From Methanoculleus sp. EBM-46 (GTDB lineage: Archaea > Halobacteriota > Methanomicrobia > Methanomicrobiales > Methanoculleaceae): 62,758 bases of DNA. The translations under genes and the position numbers were made by a program. The stretch's first letter is position 1. Each line of letters starts with the position of its first letter. This document shows, piece after piece, positions 1-8,235 of this stretch. The notes beneath the pieces are model-generated. The model searched no databases, was not told where the DNA came from, and worked only from the letters and a program-made list of their open reading frames with translations. The stretch is from contig MPOY01000308.1 of the NCBI GenBank assembly GCA_001896715.1, forward strand, positions 1 to 62,758, in the 5' to 3' direction.

Positions 1-254
1 AACGGAGGGAATAGCATGACGCAATCCATGTTTCGGCTTCTTGTCGCACCTAAAGGGTGGGGTCTTCCCGCTCCACCCCCTTCACCCCCGCAAGATAAAC
101 CAAAGCCCCATGATCGGTGAGCCGGATCTCCATAGAGTGGTCGGAACATGAAACATCAACACCCGATCACCGCCCTGGCCGCAGATCCTTCCCCACCACA
201 GCAGATAATGAAACTATTAACCAGAAAGGCGGCCCACATAAGAGACATTCACCC
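1..254. other. Upstream region without a confident gene
   Basis: No supported gene. A 34-codon open frame on the plus strand (16-120) has a GGAGGG purine run 6 bases before its ATG, but its product is short, proline-rich in the second half and like nothing I recognise. The rest has no strong TATA tract. The promoter of the following CofD-like gene must lie here or further upstream. Confidence 0.4.
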
Positions 255-1163
255 ATGATCACCTTCCTCTCCGGCGGAACCGGGACGCCCGCGCTCATCC
301 GGGGCGCCCGGCAGATCCTCTACGACAGCGAGATCGCCGTGGTCGCAAACACCGCCGAGAACCTCCGGGTCTCGGGGAGCCATGCCGCCCCGGATATCGA
401 TACCGCCGTCTTCCTCTTTGCCGGCATCCTGGATACAAACCGCGGGTGGGGGATCAAGGGCGACACCTACGCCACCCACAACTACCTCCCGAAGGTGGCC
501 GGCAGCGAACCCTTTGCGGTCGGCGACCGTGCCCGTGCCGTCCAGATCGCCCGGGCGGCCCTCCTCCGTGAGGGAAAGACCCTGACGGAAGCAGTGCAGG
601 CCCAGTGCCGGGCGCTCAATATCGGGGCGACCATCCTCCCGGCGACGGACGGCGATGCCACCCTCCTCGTCGATACCGGGACCGAATGCCTCCCACTCTT
701 TCTCTACCGGATGAGCGCCGGCACCGACACCGAGGTGCGGGAGCTCATCCGCGCCGTACCCGAGCTGCCCGCGGTTACCGGGGAGGTGCGGGCGGCGATC
801 GAGGCGAGCGATGCCGTCGTCATCGGGCCGGCAAATCCGGCATCGAGCATCCTTCCCATACTCGAGTGCGCCGGCATGCGCCGCCTCCTCCGCGACACGT
901 TCGTCGTCGCGGTCTCGCCGTTCCGGGGCGACTTCACGCCGGATCCAAAGGATGCCGCCCTGATGCACGCCGTCGGCGAAACCCCCACCGCACCGGCGGC
1001 TTTTCGGCTGTATGGTGATATCGTCGACGTCTTCGTCCAGGATATCCACGACCCGGACGTCGTGGAAGGCTCGCTCCGCCTGGAGACCCGCCTCCTGCAC
1101 GAGCGGCAGGCAGAGTCGCTCGCCTGGGATATCATGGCGGTCATACGTCACGCGGTTTCGTGA
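255..1163 (+). CDS. Diverged CofD-like paralogue, 302 aa
   Basis: Member of the 2-phospho-L-lactate transferase (CofD) family, which moves a phospholactyl group onto the deazaflavin Fo in F420 synthesis. The N-terminal GGTGTP nucleotide-binding loop (7-12) and the late VVIGPANPASS segment are kept. Compared with the canonical copy next door, it has Lys13 to Ala, Asp36 to Asn (NTAED becomes NTAEN), Asp93 to Ala in GDRDRA, no MHFQEYW motif (146-152 of the neighbour) and FTPDPKD in place of the APVSGPA segment. The reading frame is intact and full length, so it looks like an active, re-purposed paralogue and not a pseudogene. The start at 255 was chosen because the sequence matches the neighbour from MITFLSGG onward; the frame is open back to 117 but that extension is low-complexity. 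Substrate unknown; F420 synthesis itself is probably done by the downstream copy. Confidence 0.85.
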   Translation: MITFLSGGTGTPALIRGARQILYDSEIAVVANTAENLRVSGSHAAPDIDTAVFLFAGILDTNRGWGIKGDTYATHNYLPKVAGSEPFAVGDRARAVQIARAALLREGKTLTEAVQAQCRALNIGATILPATDGDATLLVDTGTECLPLFLYRMSAGTDTEVRELIRAVPELPAVTGEVRAAIEASDAVVIGPANPASSILPILECAGMRRLLRDTFVVAVSPFRGDFTPDPKDAALMHAVGETPTAPAAFRLYGDIVDVFVQDIHDPDVVEGSLRLETRLLHERQAESLAWDIMAVIRHAVS

Positions 1164-1196
1164 GATGAAGGGAGGTGCTGTTCGGCAGGATTTGGG

Positions 1197-1209
1197 AAAA
1201 TACATATAC
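1197..1209 (+). promoter_or_regulatory. TATA-like element before cofD
   Basis: An A/T-rich tract (AAAATACATATAC) in an otherwise GC-rich gap lies about 28-40 bases before the cofD ATG at 1237. An archaeal start about 25 bases downstream of a TATA box would give a very short leader. This suggests the two cofD paralogues can be transcribed separately. Confidence 0.55.
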
Positions 1210-1236
1210 GACTATGCGTGATACGCTAATTACTCC

Positions 1237-2139
1237 ATGATAACCTTCCTCTCCGGCGGGACCGGGACCCCGAAGCTCCTCCGCGGCATGCAGGAGTTGC
1301 TGGACGAACGGGAGATCGCGGTCATCGTCAACACTGCCGAAGATATGTGGCTCTCGGGAAACCACCTCTCGCCCGACATCGATACGGTCATGTACCTCTT
1401 TGCGGATATACTCGACACCAGCCGGTGGTGGGGGATCCGCGACGATACTTACATCACCCACGACCTCCTCGCAAGGCTTGGCATCGAGGAGTTCATCGCC
1501 GTCGGGGACCGGGACCGGGCGGTCCACGTCGCCCGCGGGGAGATGCTCAGGAGAGGGATGCGGCTCACCGAGGCGACGGCGGCCCTCTGCGCAAACTTCG
1601 ACGTCTTCTCGACCGTCCTCCCGATGACCGACTCTGAGGTGACGACCTATGTCACGACACGCCGGGGCGACATGCACTTCCAGGAGTACTGGGTGAAGCA
1701 CCGGGGCGACGTAGAGATTGAAGGCGTGGTCCGCCGGCACAAAAAGCCCCCGGTCGCGACCGGCGAGGCGATCCGGGCGATCGATGCGAGCGATGCCGTC
1801 GTCATCGGGCCGAGCAATCCGGTCACGAGCATATCGCCGATACTCGAGTGCGCCGGCATCCGTGAGGCGCTCAAGAGGAAACCCGTCGTCGCGGTCAGCC
1901 CCTTCATCGGCGACGCCCCGGTCAGCGGCCCGGCGGCGGCCCTGATGCGGGCATTCGGGAAAGAATCCTCGTCCGCCGGAACCTACAGCATCTACCGGGA
2001 TCTCGTGGATATATTCATCCAGGATATCCGGGATACCGCCACGATCGGCGGGGCGCTCCGCCTCGACACCCTGATGACCAACCGGGGGAAGAGCCTGGAT
2101 CTCGCAAAGAACATACTGACGCTGATCTACGGGTGCTGA
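1237..2139 (+). CDS. cofD: 2-phospho-L-lactate transferase CofD
   Basis: CofD transfers the 2-phospholactyl group from the activated guanylylated donor to Fo, forming F420-0, in the cytoplasm. The 300-residue product has all the family hallmarks: GGTGTPKLL at 7-15, NTAED at 32-36, WWGIRDDT at 64-71, GDRDRA at 90-95, MHFQEYW at 146-152, [11 protein letters not shown] and the APVSGPA segment. Length is normal. It overlaps the end of the convergent iscU gene by 13 bases (2127-2139). A diverged paralogue lies directly upstream in the same direction, 73 bases away. Confidence 0.95.
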   Translation: MITFLSGGTGTPKLLRGMQELLDEREIAVIVNTAEDMWLSGNHLSPDIDTVMYLFADILDTSRWWGIRDDTYITHDLLARLGIEEFIAVGDRDRAVHVARGEMLRRGMRLTEATAALCANFDVFSTVLPMTDSEVTTYVTTRRGDMHFQEYWVKHRGDVEIEGVVRRHKKPPVATGEAIRAIDASDAVVIGPSNPVTSISPILECAGIREALKRKPVVAVSPFIGDAPVSGPAAALMRAFGKESSSAGTYSIYRDLVDIFIQDIRDTATIGGALRLDTLMTNRGKSLDLAKNILTLIYGC

Positions 2140-2537
2140 GCGGCCCCTTCACCCGTCTTCTGCTTCTCCCGGTAGTCCCGTATCGCCGCGTGGAGCGCAT
2201 CCGCCGCGAGGTTTGAGCAGTGCATCTTTCTCGGCGGCAGACCGTCGAGTTCGGTCGCCACGTCGTCGCGGGTGATCTTCAGCGCCTCGTCGAGCGTCTT
2301 TCCTTTAGCAAGGTCGGTCACCATGCTGCTCGTCGCGATCGCTGAACCGCACCCGAACGTCCGAAACCTGATGTCCTCGATGACGTCATCCCTGACCCGG
2401 ATGAAGATCTCCATGAGGTCCCCGCAGACGGGGTTGCCGACCTTGCCGTAGCCGTCGGGGTTCTCGATCACCCCGACGTTGTGCGGGTTCATGAAGTGCT
2501 CCATCACCTTCTGGCTGTATCCGATCTGGTCTGCCAA
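2127..2537 (-). CDS. iscU: IscU/NifU-type Fe-S cluster scaffold
   Basis: Scaffold on which [2Fe-2S] clusters are built before transfer to apoproteins. The 136-residue product has the three cluster cysteines in their usual contexts: Cys38 (VCGD, with the regulatory Asp40), Cys63 (FGCGSAIA) and Cys107 (HCSNLA). The C-terminal tail ([13 protein letters not shown]) is poorly conserved. It is the last gene of a minus-strand operon and starts 10 bases after the IscS-like gene. Because that partner lacks the PLP lysine, the sulfur source for this scaffold may not be the usual cysteine desulfurase reaction. Confidence 0.95.
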   Translation of the reverse strand: MADQIGYSQKVMEHFMNPHNVGVIENPDGYGKVGNPVCGDLMEIFIRVRDDVIEDIRFRTFGCGSAIATSSMVTDLAKGKTLDEALKITRDDVATELDGLPPRKMHCSNLAADALHAAIRDYREKQKTGEGAAQHP

Positions 2538-2547
2538 GGTCCTTCAC

Positions 2548-3702
2548 CTACAGCGGTGTAATAGCCCGCAGGCGTTTAACTGTTTCTCTTGCGGCGTTGA
2601 CGACCCGGGGCACCTCGTCGAGGCTGTTCCTGCGCCCGAGCGTCGCGACCATCGACCCGTGCGCCTCGTCGTGGGCGAGCCCGATGGCAAGGAGGACGTG
2701 CGAGGCCTCGAGCGTCCGGGAGGTGCACGCCGACCCGGTGGCGACCGCGATACCGAGGGCGTTCATCGCAAGCTGGATGCTCTCGCCCTCGATCCGGGAG
2801 AACCGGAAACTCGCGTGGTGGGGGAGCCGCTCCGCCGGGTGGCCGGTGAGGAACGCTTCCTCGATCCCGGTGATGCCGGCGATCAGCCGGTCCCGTATCG
2901 CGACAAGACGCGGGCTCTCCTCCGGCATCTCCTCCCCGGCAAGCCGGGCCGCCTCCCCCATGCAGGCGATGCCGAAGACGTTCTCGGTCCCGGGCCGGAG
3001 ACCGCGTTCCTGCCCGCCCCCGACGAGGACAGGCTGGACCCTGACCCCCGGGCGGATGTAGAGCGCACCGACGCCATCCGGGCCCCCAAGCTGATTCCCC
3101 GAGAGGGTAAGGAGGTCGATGCCGTCACGCCCGACGTTGATCGGTATCCGCCCTGCGGCGTCGGTGGCATCGACGTGGAGGAACCCGCCCCGGTCGTGAA
3201 CGATCTCCGCCACCTCCCGGATCGGCTGAACCGTCCCGATCTCGTTGTTCGCGTAGTGGACCGACGTGACGACGGTCTCCGGCGTGACCGCCGCTCCGAG
3301 GGCGTCGAGGTCGATGACGCCGAAGCGGTCGACCGGGACCAGCGTGAATGTAAACCCGCTCTTCTGGAGATCTTTTGCCGGATTCAGGACCGATATATGC
3401 TCGATGGTGCTCGTGACGACCATCTTCCCGGTCTTTTTGTTCCGGAGCGCTGCCCCCCGTATGGCGATGTTGTTCGATTCGGTCGCCCCGCTCGTGAATA
3501 TGATCGAGGCCGGGTCCCCCGCGCCGATGAGCGCTGCAACCTTCTCTCGTGCCTCAGCCAGGGCTTCCTGTGCAAAAAGTCCTTCCCGGTAGATCGTGGA
3601 GGGATTGCCGGCAAAGCTCTCCGGGAACCGCCGCGCAAACCGGGCGACACCGGGGTGGACCGGCATTGCCGCCGCGTGGTCAAGATAGATTCGTCCTTCC
3701 AT
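2548..3702 (-). CDS. IscS/NifS-like protein lacking the PLP lysine
   Basis: Full-length (384 aa) class-V aminotransferase-fold protein of the NifS/IscS type, with the normal start (YLDHAAAMPV), His102 in STIEH, Asp178 in HVDA and the mobile-loop cysteine Cys326 in ATGSACTS. The PLP pocket is rebuilt: where IscS has SGHK with the Schiff-base lysine, this has SGNQ (201-204), so Lys is Gln204 and His is Asn203; the following GPKG is GPDG; the PLP-contacting Gln after HVDAT is Asp181. A normal cysteine desulfurase reaction is therefore unlikely. Archaeoglobus fulgidus IscS is a known precedent: it lacks the lysine, has no desulfurase activity and offers its cysteine as a cluster ligand to IscU. 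The neighbouring iscU gene fits that role. Confidence 0.93.
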   Translation of the reverse strand: MEGRIYLDHAAAMPVHPGVARFARRFPESFAGNPSTIYREGLFAQEALAEAREKVAALIGAGDPASIIFTSGATESNNIAIRGAALRNKKTGKMVVTSTIEHISVLNPAKDLQKSGFTFTLVPVDRFGVIDLDALGAAVTPETVVTSVHYANNEIGTVQPIREVAEIVHDRGGFLHVDATDAAGRIPINVGRDGIDLLTLSGNQLGGPDGVGALYIRPGVRVQPVLVGGGQERGLRPGTENVFGIACMGEAARLAGEEMPEESPRLVAIRDRLIAGITGIEEAFLTGHPAERLPHHASFRFSRIEGESIQLAMNALGIAVATGSACTSRTLEASHVLLAIGLAHDEAHGSMVATLGRRNSLDEVPRVVNAARETVKRLRAITPL

Positions 3703-3715
3703 ATCCCCGTCATCC

Positions 3716-4084
3716 TTAAAACGTCATGACCGCATCGGCGTCGACCGCAAGGTCGTTCAAGGTGAGCGCACCGACGACTTTTCCTTCCGGGATGAAGTCG
3801 CCCCGCGGGATGCCGAGGAGCTGGGTGCTCTGCTCGCATATGTAGATCGTTGCCCCCGCGGCGATCGCCTGGTCGCGCATCTCCGAGAGCTTCGGGAAGT
3901 TCCCGACCTGGATCGCCTCCGCCGCGCCTTTCTTCACGACCGTCACCCCCCGGATCATGAAGTAGATGTCGGCATCCATATCCGTCGCGCGTGCCGTCAT
4001 CGCGAGGACGAACGGCGCATACAACCGTTCCGGCATGTCGGTGCCGCTCGTCTGGATGTAGAGTATCCGTGCCATACCATTCAC
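3716..4084 (-). CDS. DsrE/DsrF-family sulfur-relay protein
   Basis: A 122-residue DsrE-fold protein. Members act as small persulfide carriers or partners of TusA. Visible features are the beta-strand start (ARILYIQTSGTD), the DADIYFMIRGVTVVKKG segment, and Cys83 in ATIYICEQS, the usual place of the reactive cysteine in this family. The start at 4084 is supported by AAAGGAG a few bases upstream; Met4 is an alternative. It lies in the sulfur operon, 13 bases before the IscS-like gene and 147 bases after the TusA-like gene. Role inferred: passing sulfane sulfur between TusA and the IscU/IscS-like pair. Confidence 0.85.
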   Translation of the reverse strand: MNGMARILYIQTSGTDMPERLYAPFVLAMTARATDMDADIYFMIRGVTVVKKGAAEAIQVGNFPKLSEMRDQAIAAGATIYICEQSTQLLGIPRGDFIPEGKVVGALTLNDLAVDADAVMTF

Positions 4085-4231
4085 GCTCCTTTCCGGATGG
4101 AAAACCGGCTATCGAGATCGATTCCCGGGGCTCCTCCTCTTTGGGGCCGATCTACCCCCTCACCGAGCAGGACGGCCGGCGCCTGGCAGCAGGCACCCCG
4201 GGCATCCGCGTAACTTTCGGCATCCATCGGA

Positions 4232-4480
4232 TCACGTCGCCTCTGCCGCTGCCGCCGCCCCCTTGCGCAAGATAAGGGTCGTCACGCCCGATGTGACGTG
4301 CTCCTCCTCGATCGTGTGCCGATTCTCACCTGCCCAGGACCTGACCATCTCGACGAGGTCCGGTTTATCGGTCATTACCTGCAGGATCTGCCCCTCGCCG
4401 AGCATCTTCATCTCCTCTTCGATCGACAGCATGGGCGACTGGCATATGCCGATGCAACTGACAACCTTATCCGCGTACAC
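4232..4480 (-). CDS. TusA-like protein with altered CPxP motif
   Basis: An 82-residue TusA-fold protein directly after a canonical TusA (11-base gap). In TusA the reactive cysteine sits in CPxP; here the equivalent is Cys13 in CIGICQSP, so the cysteine is kept but the following proline is lost. Two acidic/hydrophobic helices and the end strand (VTTLILRKG) follow the TusA pattern. It may be a diverged sulfur carrier or a docking partner for its neighbour. The alanine-rich end (GAAAAAEAT) is probably disordered. A 147-base gap separates it from the DsrE gene; I see no other gene there. Confidence 0.8.
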   Translation of the reverse strand: MYADKVVSCIGICQSPMLSIEEEMKMLGEGQILQVMTDKPDLVEMVRSWAGENRHTIEEEHVTSGVTTLILRKGAAAAAEAT

Positions 4481-4491
4481 TCAACACCACC

Positions 4492-4734
4492 TCACTTCAT
4501 CCTCCGGATGGAGAACCGTATGACTTCGCCATCCTTCTCGAACTTCACGATCTCGTGCCCCACCCGGTTTGCCCAGCGCCGGATATCCTCCTGTGCTGCC
4601 GGATCGTCCGCCTCGACCAGGAGCACTTCGCCGATGCCGACCTTCTCGATCGCATCTTTCGTCATTGCGATCGGCATGGGACAGTAGAGCCCAAGACAAT
4701 CGACGACCGCAGAGGGTTTGACATCCTGTTGCAT
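4492..4734 (-). CDS. tusA: TusA-family sulfur carrier
   Basis: A sulfurtransferase of 80 residues with the signature DCLGLYCPMP, catalytic Cys18 and the CPxP helix cap, and the usual LLVEADDPAAQEDI and C-terminal IRRMK segments. TusA proteins accept persulfide on this cysteine and hand it on for thiolation or cluster assembly. The start at 4734 was chosen because family similarity begins there and GGAG precedes it; the frame is open to 4806 but that extension is cysteine- and arginine-rich junk. First gene of the five-gene sulfur operon. Confidence 0.9.
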   Translation of the reverse strand: MQQDVKPSAVVDCLGLYCPMPIAMTKDAIEKVGIGEVLLVEADDPAAQEDIRRWANRVGHEIVKFEKDGEVIRFSIRRMK

Positions 4735-4811
4735 CTCTCCATCCCCCGTTGTGGAACCCGGGTGCCGCGACACTCTCCCGGCGCATGCCCGGTTGCAGCG
4801 GATCATGCACT

Positions 4812-4826
4812 ATCCTTTATAAGCGT
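4812..4826 (-). promoter_or_regulatory. TATA box of the sulfur operon
   Basis: On the minus strand the sequence reads GCTTATAAAGG, a good archaeal TATA box, about 85 bases before the tusA start at 4734. Transcription would begin near 4788, giving a leader of about 50 bases, and could cover all five genes down to iscU. Confidence 0.7.
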
Positions 4827-5249
4827 TCCTCCGGGAAGAGGGGCTGTGTGGGGAGCAGCGCCGGAGAGTCCCGGTGACCCCTCCGGAGGATCAGGAGGAC
4901 CATACGCAGGGCCCGGATGCAGAGGCCGCACTCCTGAGAGATCGGTACCCCGGGCAGGCAGCGGGGTCTCCCGGGTTGGCGCTCCCTCCCCGGGATCGCT
5001 TACCCGATGCGCTCAACTCCCCTCATCCCCGATCTTTCCGGGCACCCCGATACACGGAGATAGGGCGGCGATTCAGGTTTTCGTCATTCTGCAGGTGAAA
5101 GGGGGCAGACAGAAGAGTCGTCGTGGTCACTCCGACGATCCTTTAAAATCGATAATTTTTAGCCGTTTTTATGATTTGGCGATATATTAAAGGCCTAATG
5201 CAAAAAATAGAGGATATCCCCTTCCGTTTTCAATTTGTGCTTGTTATAA
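4827..5249. other. Long intergenic region, no gene seen
   Basis: Between the divergent sulfur operon and the arginine decarboxylase. The first 270 bases are GC-rich with no convincing frame or RNA fold. From about 5130 the sequence becomes strongly A/T-rich, with several TATA-like tracts (TTTAAAATCG near 5142, ATATATTAAAG near 5180). These could be distal promoters or a start for a small RNA, but I see no tRNA or known RNA motif. Confidence 0.6.
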
Positions 5250-5250
5250 C

Positions 5251-5268
5251 CGAAAATCTTAAAAAATT
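5251..5268 (+). promoter_or_regulatory. Promoter of pdaD
   Basis: CGAAAAT (BRE-like) followed by CTTAAAAAATT ends 22 bases before the ATG at 5290. The usual 25-base spacing puts the transcription start at or next to the start codon, suggesting a leaderless mRNA. Confidence 0.6.
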
Positions 5269-5289
5269 CAAACGATAAGAAGATCCTTA

Positions 5290-5832
5290 ATGTTCGTTCC
5301 GACCAAGTGTTTCTTCACGAAGGGTGTGGGTATCCACAAAGACAAACTGGCATCGTTCGAGCTGGCTCTCCGTCAGGCGGGCATCGAGAAGTACAACCTC
5401 GTCTACGTCTCGAGTATATTCCCCCCGAACTGCCAGCTGGTCTCAAGGGAGGAAGGGTTAAAGCACCTCCCCACGGGCAGCATCGTCTACGTTGTTATGG
5501 CCCGGAATGAGACCAATGAGCCGAGCAGGCTCGCCTCCGCTGCTATCGGCCATGCGATGCCAAAGGAGAGCGATGCCTACGGCTACCTCTCCGAGCACCA
5601 TGCCTTCGGAGAGACGGCGGAGGTCTCGGGCGAGTACGCCGAAGACCTTGCGGCAACCATGCTTGCGACGACGCTCGGGATCGAGTTCGATCCCGACCGG
5701 GCATGGCAGGAGCGCGAACAGATCTACAAGGCCAGCGGCCGGATCATCAGCACGACCCACACCTGCCAAGCGGCGGAAGGGGTTATGGATGGTCGCTGGA
5801 CGACGGTCATCGCCGCCGCAGTCTTCCTGTAG
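5290..5832 (+). CDS. pdaD: Pyruvoyl-dependent arginine decarboxylase
   Basis: Converts arginine to agmatine plus CO2. In euryarchaea agmatine feeds polyamines and the agmatidine modification of isoleucine tRNA. The proenzyme cuts itself between two serines, turning the second into the pyruvoyl cofactor; here the site is Ser41-Ser42 in [11 protein letters not shown]. The 180-residue length and other motifs ([21 protein letters not shown]-like [19 protein letters not shown]) fit the family. The promoter suggests leaderless transcription. A 143-base gap precedes aspS. Confidence 0.95.
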   Translation: MFVPTKCFFTKGVGIHKDKLASFELALRQAGIEKYNLVYVSSIFPPNCQLVSREEGLKHLPTGSIVYVVMARNETNEPSRLASAAIGHAMPKESDAYGYLSEHHAFGETAEVSGEYAEDLAATMLATTLGIEFDPDRAWQEREQIYKASGRIISTTHTCQAAEGVMDGRWTTVIAAAVFL

Positions 5833-5975
5833 CTCCGCACCTCCCGGGGCAGCTCCCTTTTTTCTCCGCTCCCCCCGGTGCAGGCCACAATCCCGCCGCC
5901 CTGCCGGAACAACTCCAGGTCGGGAGCATAAGACAGAATACCTCCCCGGGCCCACATTGTACCCAGGTTTTTCAC

Positions 5976-7265
5976 ATGCGTTTACCAATACGGGCCGTAA
6001 CCCCCAAGACCGAATTCGCCGAGATCATCGGCTGGGTGCACGAGGTCCGCGACCTCGGAGGGCTCTCGTTCTTCCTGATCCGCGACCGGACCGGCATCAT
6101 CCAGGTGACCATCCCGAAGAAGAAGGTTCCGGCAGAGGTTCTCGATACCGCGAGGAACGTCTCGCGCGAGTCCGTGGTCAGGGTCCGGGGCAGGGTCAAA
6201 GCGATCGAGAAGGCCCCGGGCGGGCGCGAGATCGTCCCCGAAGAACTCGATATCATCAGCATCGCCGAAAGCCCCCTCCCGCTCGACGTCGCGGAGAAGG
6301 TGCCCGCCGAGATGGATACCCGGATCGACTCGCGGTTCCTGGACGTGAGGAAACCTCGCGTCCGCGCCATATTCTTCATCCGCTCGATGGTGACCTGCGC
6401 TGCGATGGAGTTTCTTGCCTCCCGCGGCTGCATCAACATCACCACCCCGAAGATCGTCGCGGCGGCGACCGAAGGCGGCACCGAGCTCTTCCCGATCGCT
6501 TACTTCGAGAAAGAGGCGTTCATGAACCAGAGCCCGCAGCTCTACAAGCAGATGATGATGGCTGCAGGGTTCGAGGCGGTCTTTGAGATCGGCCCCATCT
6601 TCCGCGCCGAGGAGCACAACACCATCCGACATCTCAACGAGGCGACGTCGCTTGACGTGGAGGTCTCGTTTGCCGATCACAACGACGTCATGGACCTCCT
6701 CGAAGATCTGATCGTCCACGTCTACGGTTGTGTCAGGGAGACCTGCGCCGATCAAATCGCGGAGCTCGGGGTCGACCTTACCGTCCCGGCAAAACCGTTC
6801 CCGCGGATACCCTATACGGAAGCGATCGATATCGCGAACCGGGCCGTCGAGGAGAAGCTCTCCTTCGGCGACGACCTCTCTCCCGCGGCTGAGAGAGCGA
6901 TCGGCGACGTGATCGGGCAGCACTACTTCATCGTCGACTGGCCGACCGACATCAGGCCCTACTATGCGATGCCTTACCCCGATCGGCCGGAGTTCTGCAA
7001 GGCGTTCGACCTGATGCACCCCCGTATGGAACTCTCATCGGGAGCCCAGCGTATCCACGATCACGACCTTCTCGTCGCGCGGATCCGTGCAAAAGGCCTC
7101 TCTCCCGAGAGTTTCGAGTTCTACCTGAGGACGTTTCGCTACGGTATGCCTCCGCACGCCGGATGGGGGCTCGGCATCGAGCGTCTGGTGATGACGATGC
7201 TCGACCTCTCTAACATCCGCGAGGCGGTCCTCTTCCCGCGTGACCGGCACCGGTTGATGCCGTGA
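5976..7265 (+). CDS. aspS: Aspartyl-tRNA synthetase, probably non-discriminating
   Basis: Class IIb synthetase of 429 residues: an N-terminal OB-fold anticodon domain (about 1-105) and a catalytic domain with motif 2 ([17 protein letters not shown]) and motif 3 ([14 protein letters not shown]). Archaeal AspRS enzymes of the non-discriminating type carry His and Pro at two anticodon-recognition positions; His22 in [11 protein letters not shown] and the proline-rich SPLPLD stretch are consistent with that. Such an enzyme charges both tRNA-Asp and tRNA-Asn, with Asp-tRNA-Asn then amidated by GatCAB. The ATG at 5976 matches the family start; an upstream-open frame to 5703 overlaps pdaD and was rejected. 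Confidence 0.95.
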   Translation: MRLPIRAVTPKTEFAEIIGWVHEVRDLGGLSFFLIRDRTGIIQVTIPKKKVPAEVLDTARNVSRESVVRVRGRVKAIEKAPGGREIVPEELDIISIAESPLPLDVAEKVPAEMDTRIDSRFLDVRKPRVRAIFFIRSMVTCAAMEFLASRGCINITTPKIVAAATEGGTELFPIAYFEKEAFMNQSPQLYKQMMMAAGFEAVFEIGPIFRAEEHNTIRHLNEATSLDVEVSFADHNDVMDLLEDLIVHVYGCVRETCADQIAELGVDLTVPAKPFPRIPYTEAIDIANRAVEEKLSFGDDLSPAAERAIGDVIGQHYFIVDWPTDIRPYYAMPYPDRPEFCKAFDLMHPRMELSSGAQRIHDHDLLVARIRAKGLSPESFEFYLRTFRYGMPPHAGWGLGIERLVMTMLDLSNIREAVLFPRDRHRLMP

Positions 7266-7332
7266 TGATTAACTGCACGGGTGACGCAAGGGTAAATGGT
7301 GCATCTTCCCCATGACCGGAACAGGTGATCTT

Positions 7333-8235
7333 ATGACCCTGACGAGCATGTGCCTCCCGACCACGGTGGTCGGGAGCTACCCGGTGGTAAAAGGCTCCGG
7401 GCTTATGAGCCTTGTGGATCCGCTGAAGCATGCGGTGGAGGTAGCGGTCGCCGATCAGGTCGCCGCCGGGATCGACATCATATCCGACGGCCAGGTCCGC
7501 GGCGACATGATCCACGCCTTCACCTCTCACCTCCCCGGAATACGGGGCTCTGCGGTCGTCGGAAAGGTCCAGCCGGCCCGGCAACCCATCACCGTCACGG
7601 ATACGAAGTACGCCCTATCCCGGCACCCGAAGGTGAAGGGGATCCTGACCGGCCCGAGCACGCTCGCGCACGGCCTGAAACTGGAGACGTCGTTCTACCG
7701 GAACAGGGACGAGCTGATCCTCGACCTCGCGCAGGCTCTCGCGGTCGAGGCGGGCTACCTCCAGGACGCCGGCGTTCGTCTCATCCAGATCGACGAGCCC
7801 ATCTTCTCCACGGGGGCGGCAAACATCGCCGTCGGCCGCGAGGCGGTGAACGCGATCGCCGGCAGGCTCCGGGTGCCGGTCTCTCTCCACGTCTGCGGGA
7901 ACCTCGGGCAGGTCATTGACGACGTCCTCAGGATACACGTCGCCGTCTTCGATCTCGAGTTTGCAAACAACCCGGCCAACCTCGATCTGCTCTCGAAGAA
8001 GGATCTCGCCGGCCGGATGATCGGTTACGGCTGCGTGGACTCTGCAAGCCCCACCGTCGAGAGCGTCGAGATCATCAAAAAGAGGATCGAGGCCGGGATC
8101 GACGTACTCTCGCCGAGCGCGATGCTCATCGATCCCGATTGCGGCCTGCGGATGCGGACACGCGACGAGGCGTCTGGAAAACTGAAGAACATGGTCGTTG
8201 CGGCGAGACAGGTCCGGGCCGAGTATACGGACTAG
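7333..8235 (+). CDS. Core (C-terminal domain only) methionine synthase
   Basis: A 300-residue protein matching only the catalytic C-terminal half of cobalamin-independent methionine synthase MetE. The zinc ligands are visible as His186 and Cys188 (HVCGN), Glu209 (DLEFANN) and Cys270 (DPDCGL), with the spacing of MetE. Archaeal core MetE proteins lack the folate-binding half and are thought to take the methyl group from a corrinoid protein, forming methionine from homocysteine. The start at 7333 is supported by AGGTGA six bases before the ATG; an ATG at 7312 is the alternative. It overlaps the convergent KaiC-like gene by four bases. Confidence 0.92.
   Translation: MTLTSMCLPTTVVGSYPVVKGSGLMSLVDPLKHAVEVAVADQVAAGIDIISDGQVRGDMIHAFTSHLPGIRGSAVVGKVQPARQPITVTDTKYALSRHPKVKGILTGPSTLAHGLKLETSFYRNRDELILDLAQALAVEAGYLQDAGVRLIQIDEPIFSTGAANIAVGREAVNAIAGRLRVPVSLHVCGNLGQVIDDVLRIHVAVFDLEFANNPANLDLLSKKDLAGRMIGYGCVDSASPTVESVEIIKKRIEAGIDVLSPSAMLIDPDCGLRMRTRDEASGKLKNMVVAARQVRAEYTD

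Noticed and set aside
16-120. 34-codon open frame with a purine-rich leader
   Set aside because: Too short and without recognisable features; kept only as a note for the region.
249-1205. Long minus-strand frame opposite the first CofD-like gene
   Set aside because: Charged, low-similarity translation caused by high GC; the plus-strand frame has clear family motifs.
2479-3729. Long plus-strand frame opposite the IscS-like gene
   Set aside because: Arginine/aspartate-rich mirror of the real minus-strand gene; no domain.
4827-5289. tRNA gene in the long A/T-rich gap
   Set aside because: No T-loop (GTTCRA) with matching acceptor stem could be found.
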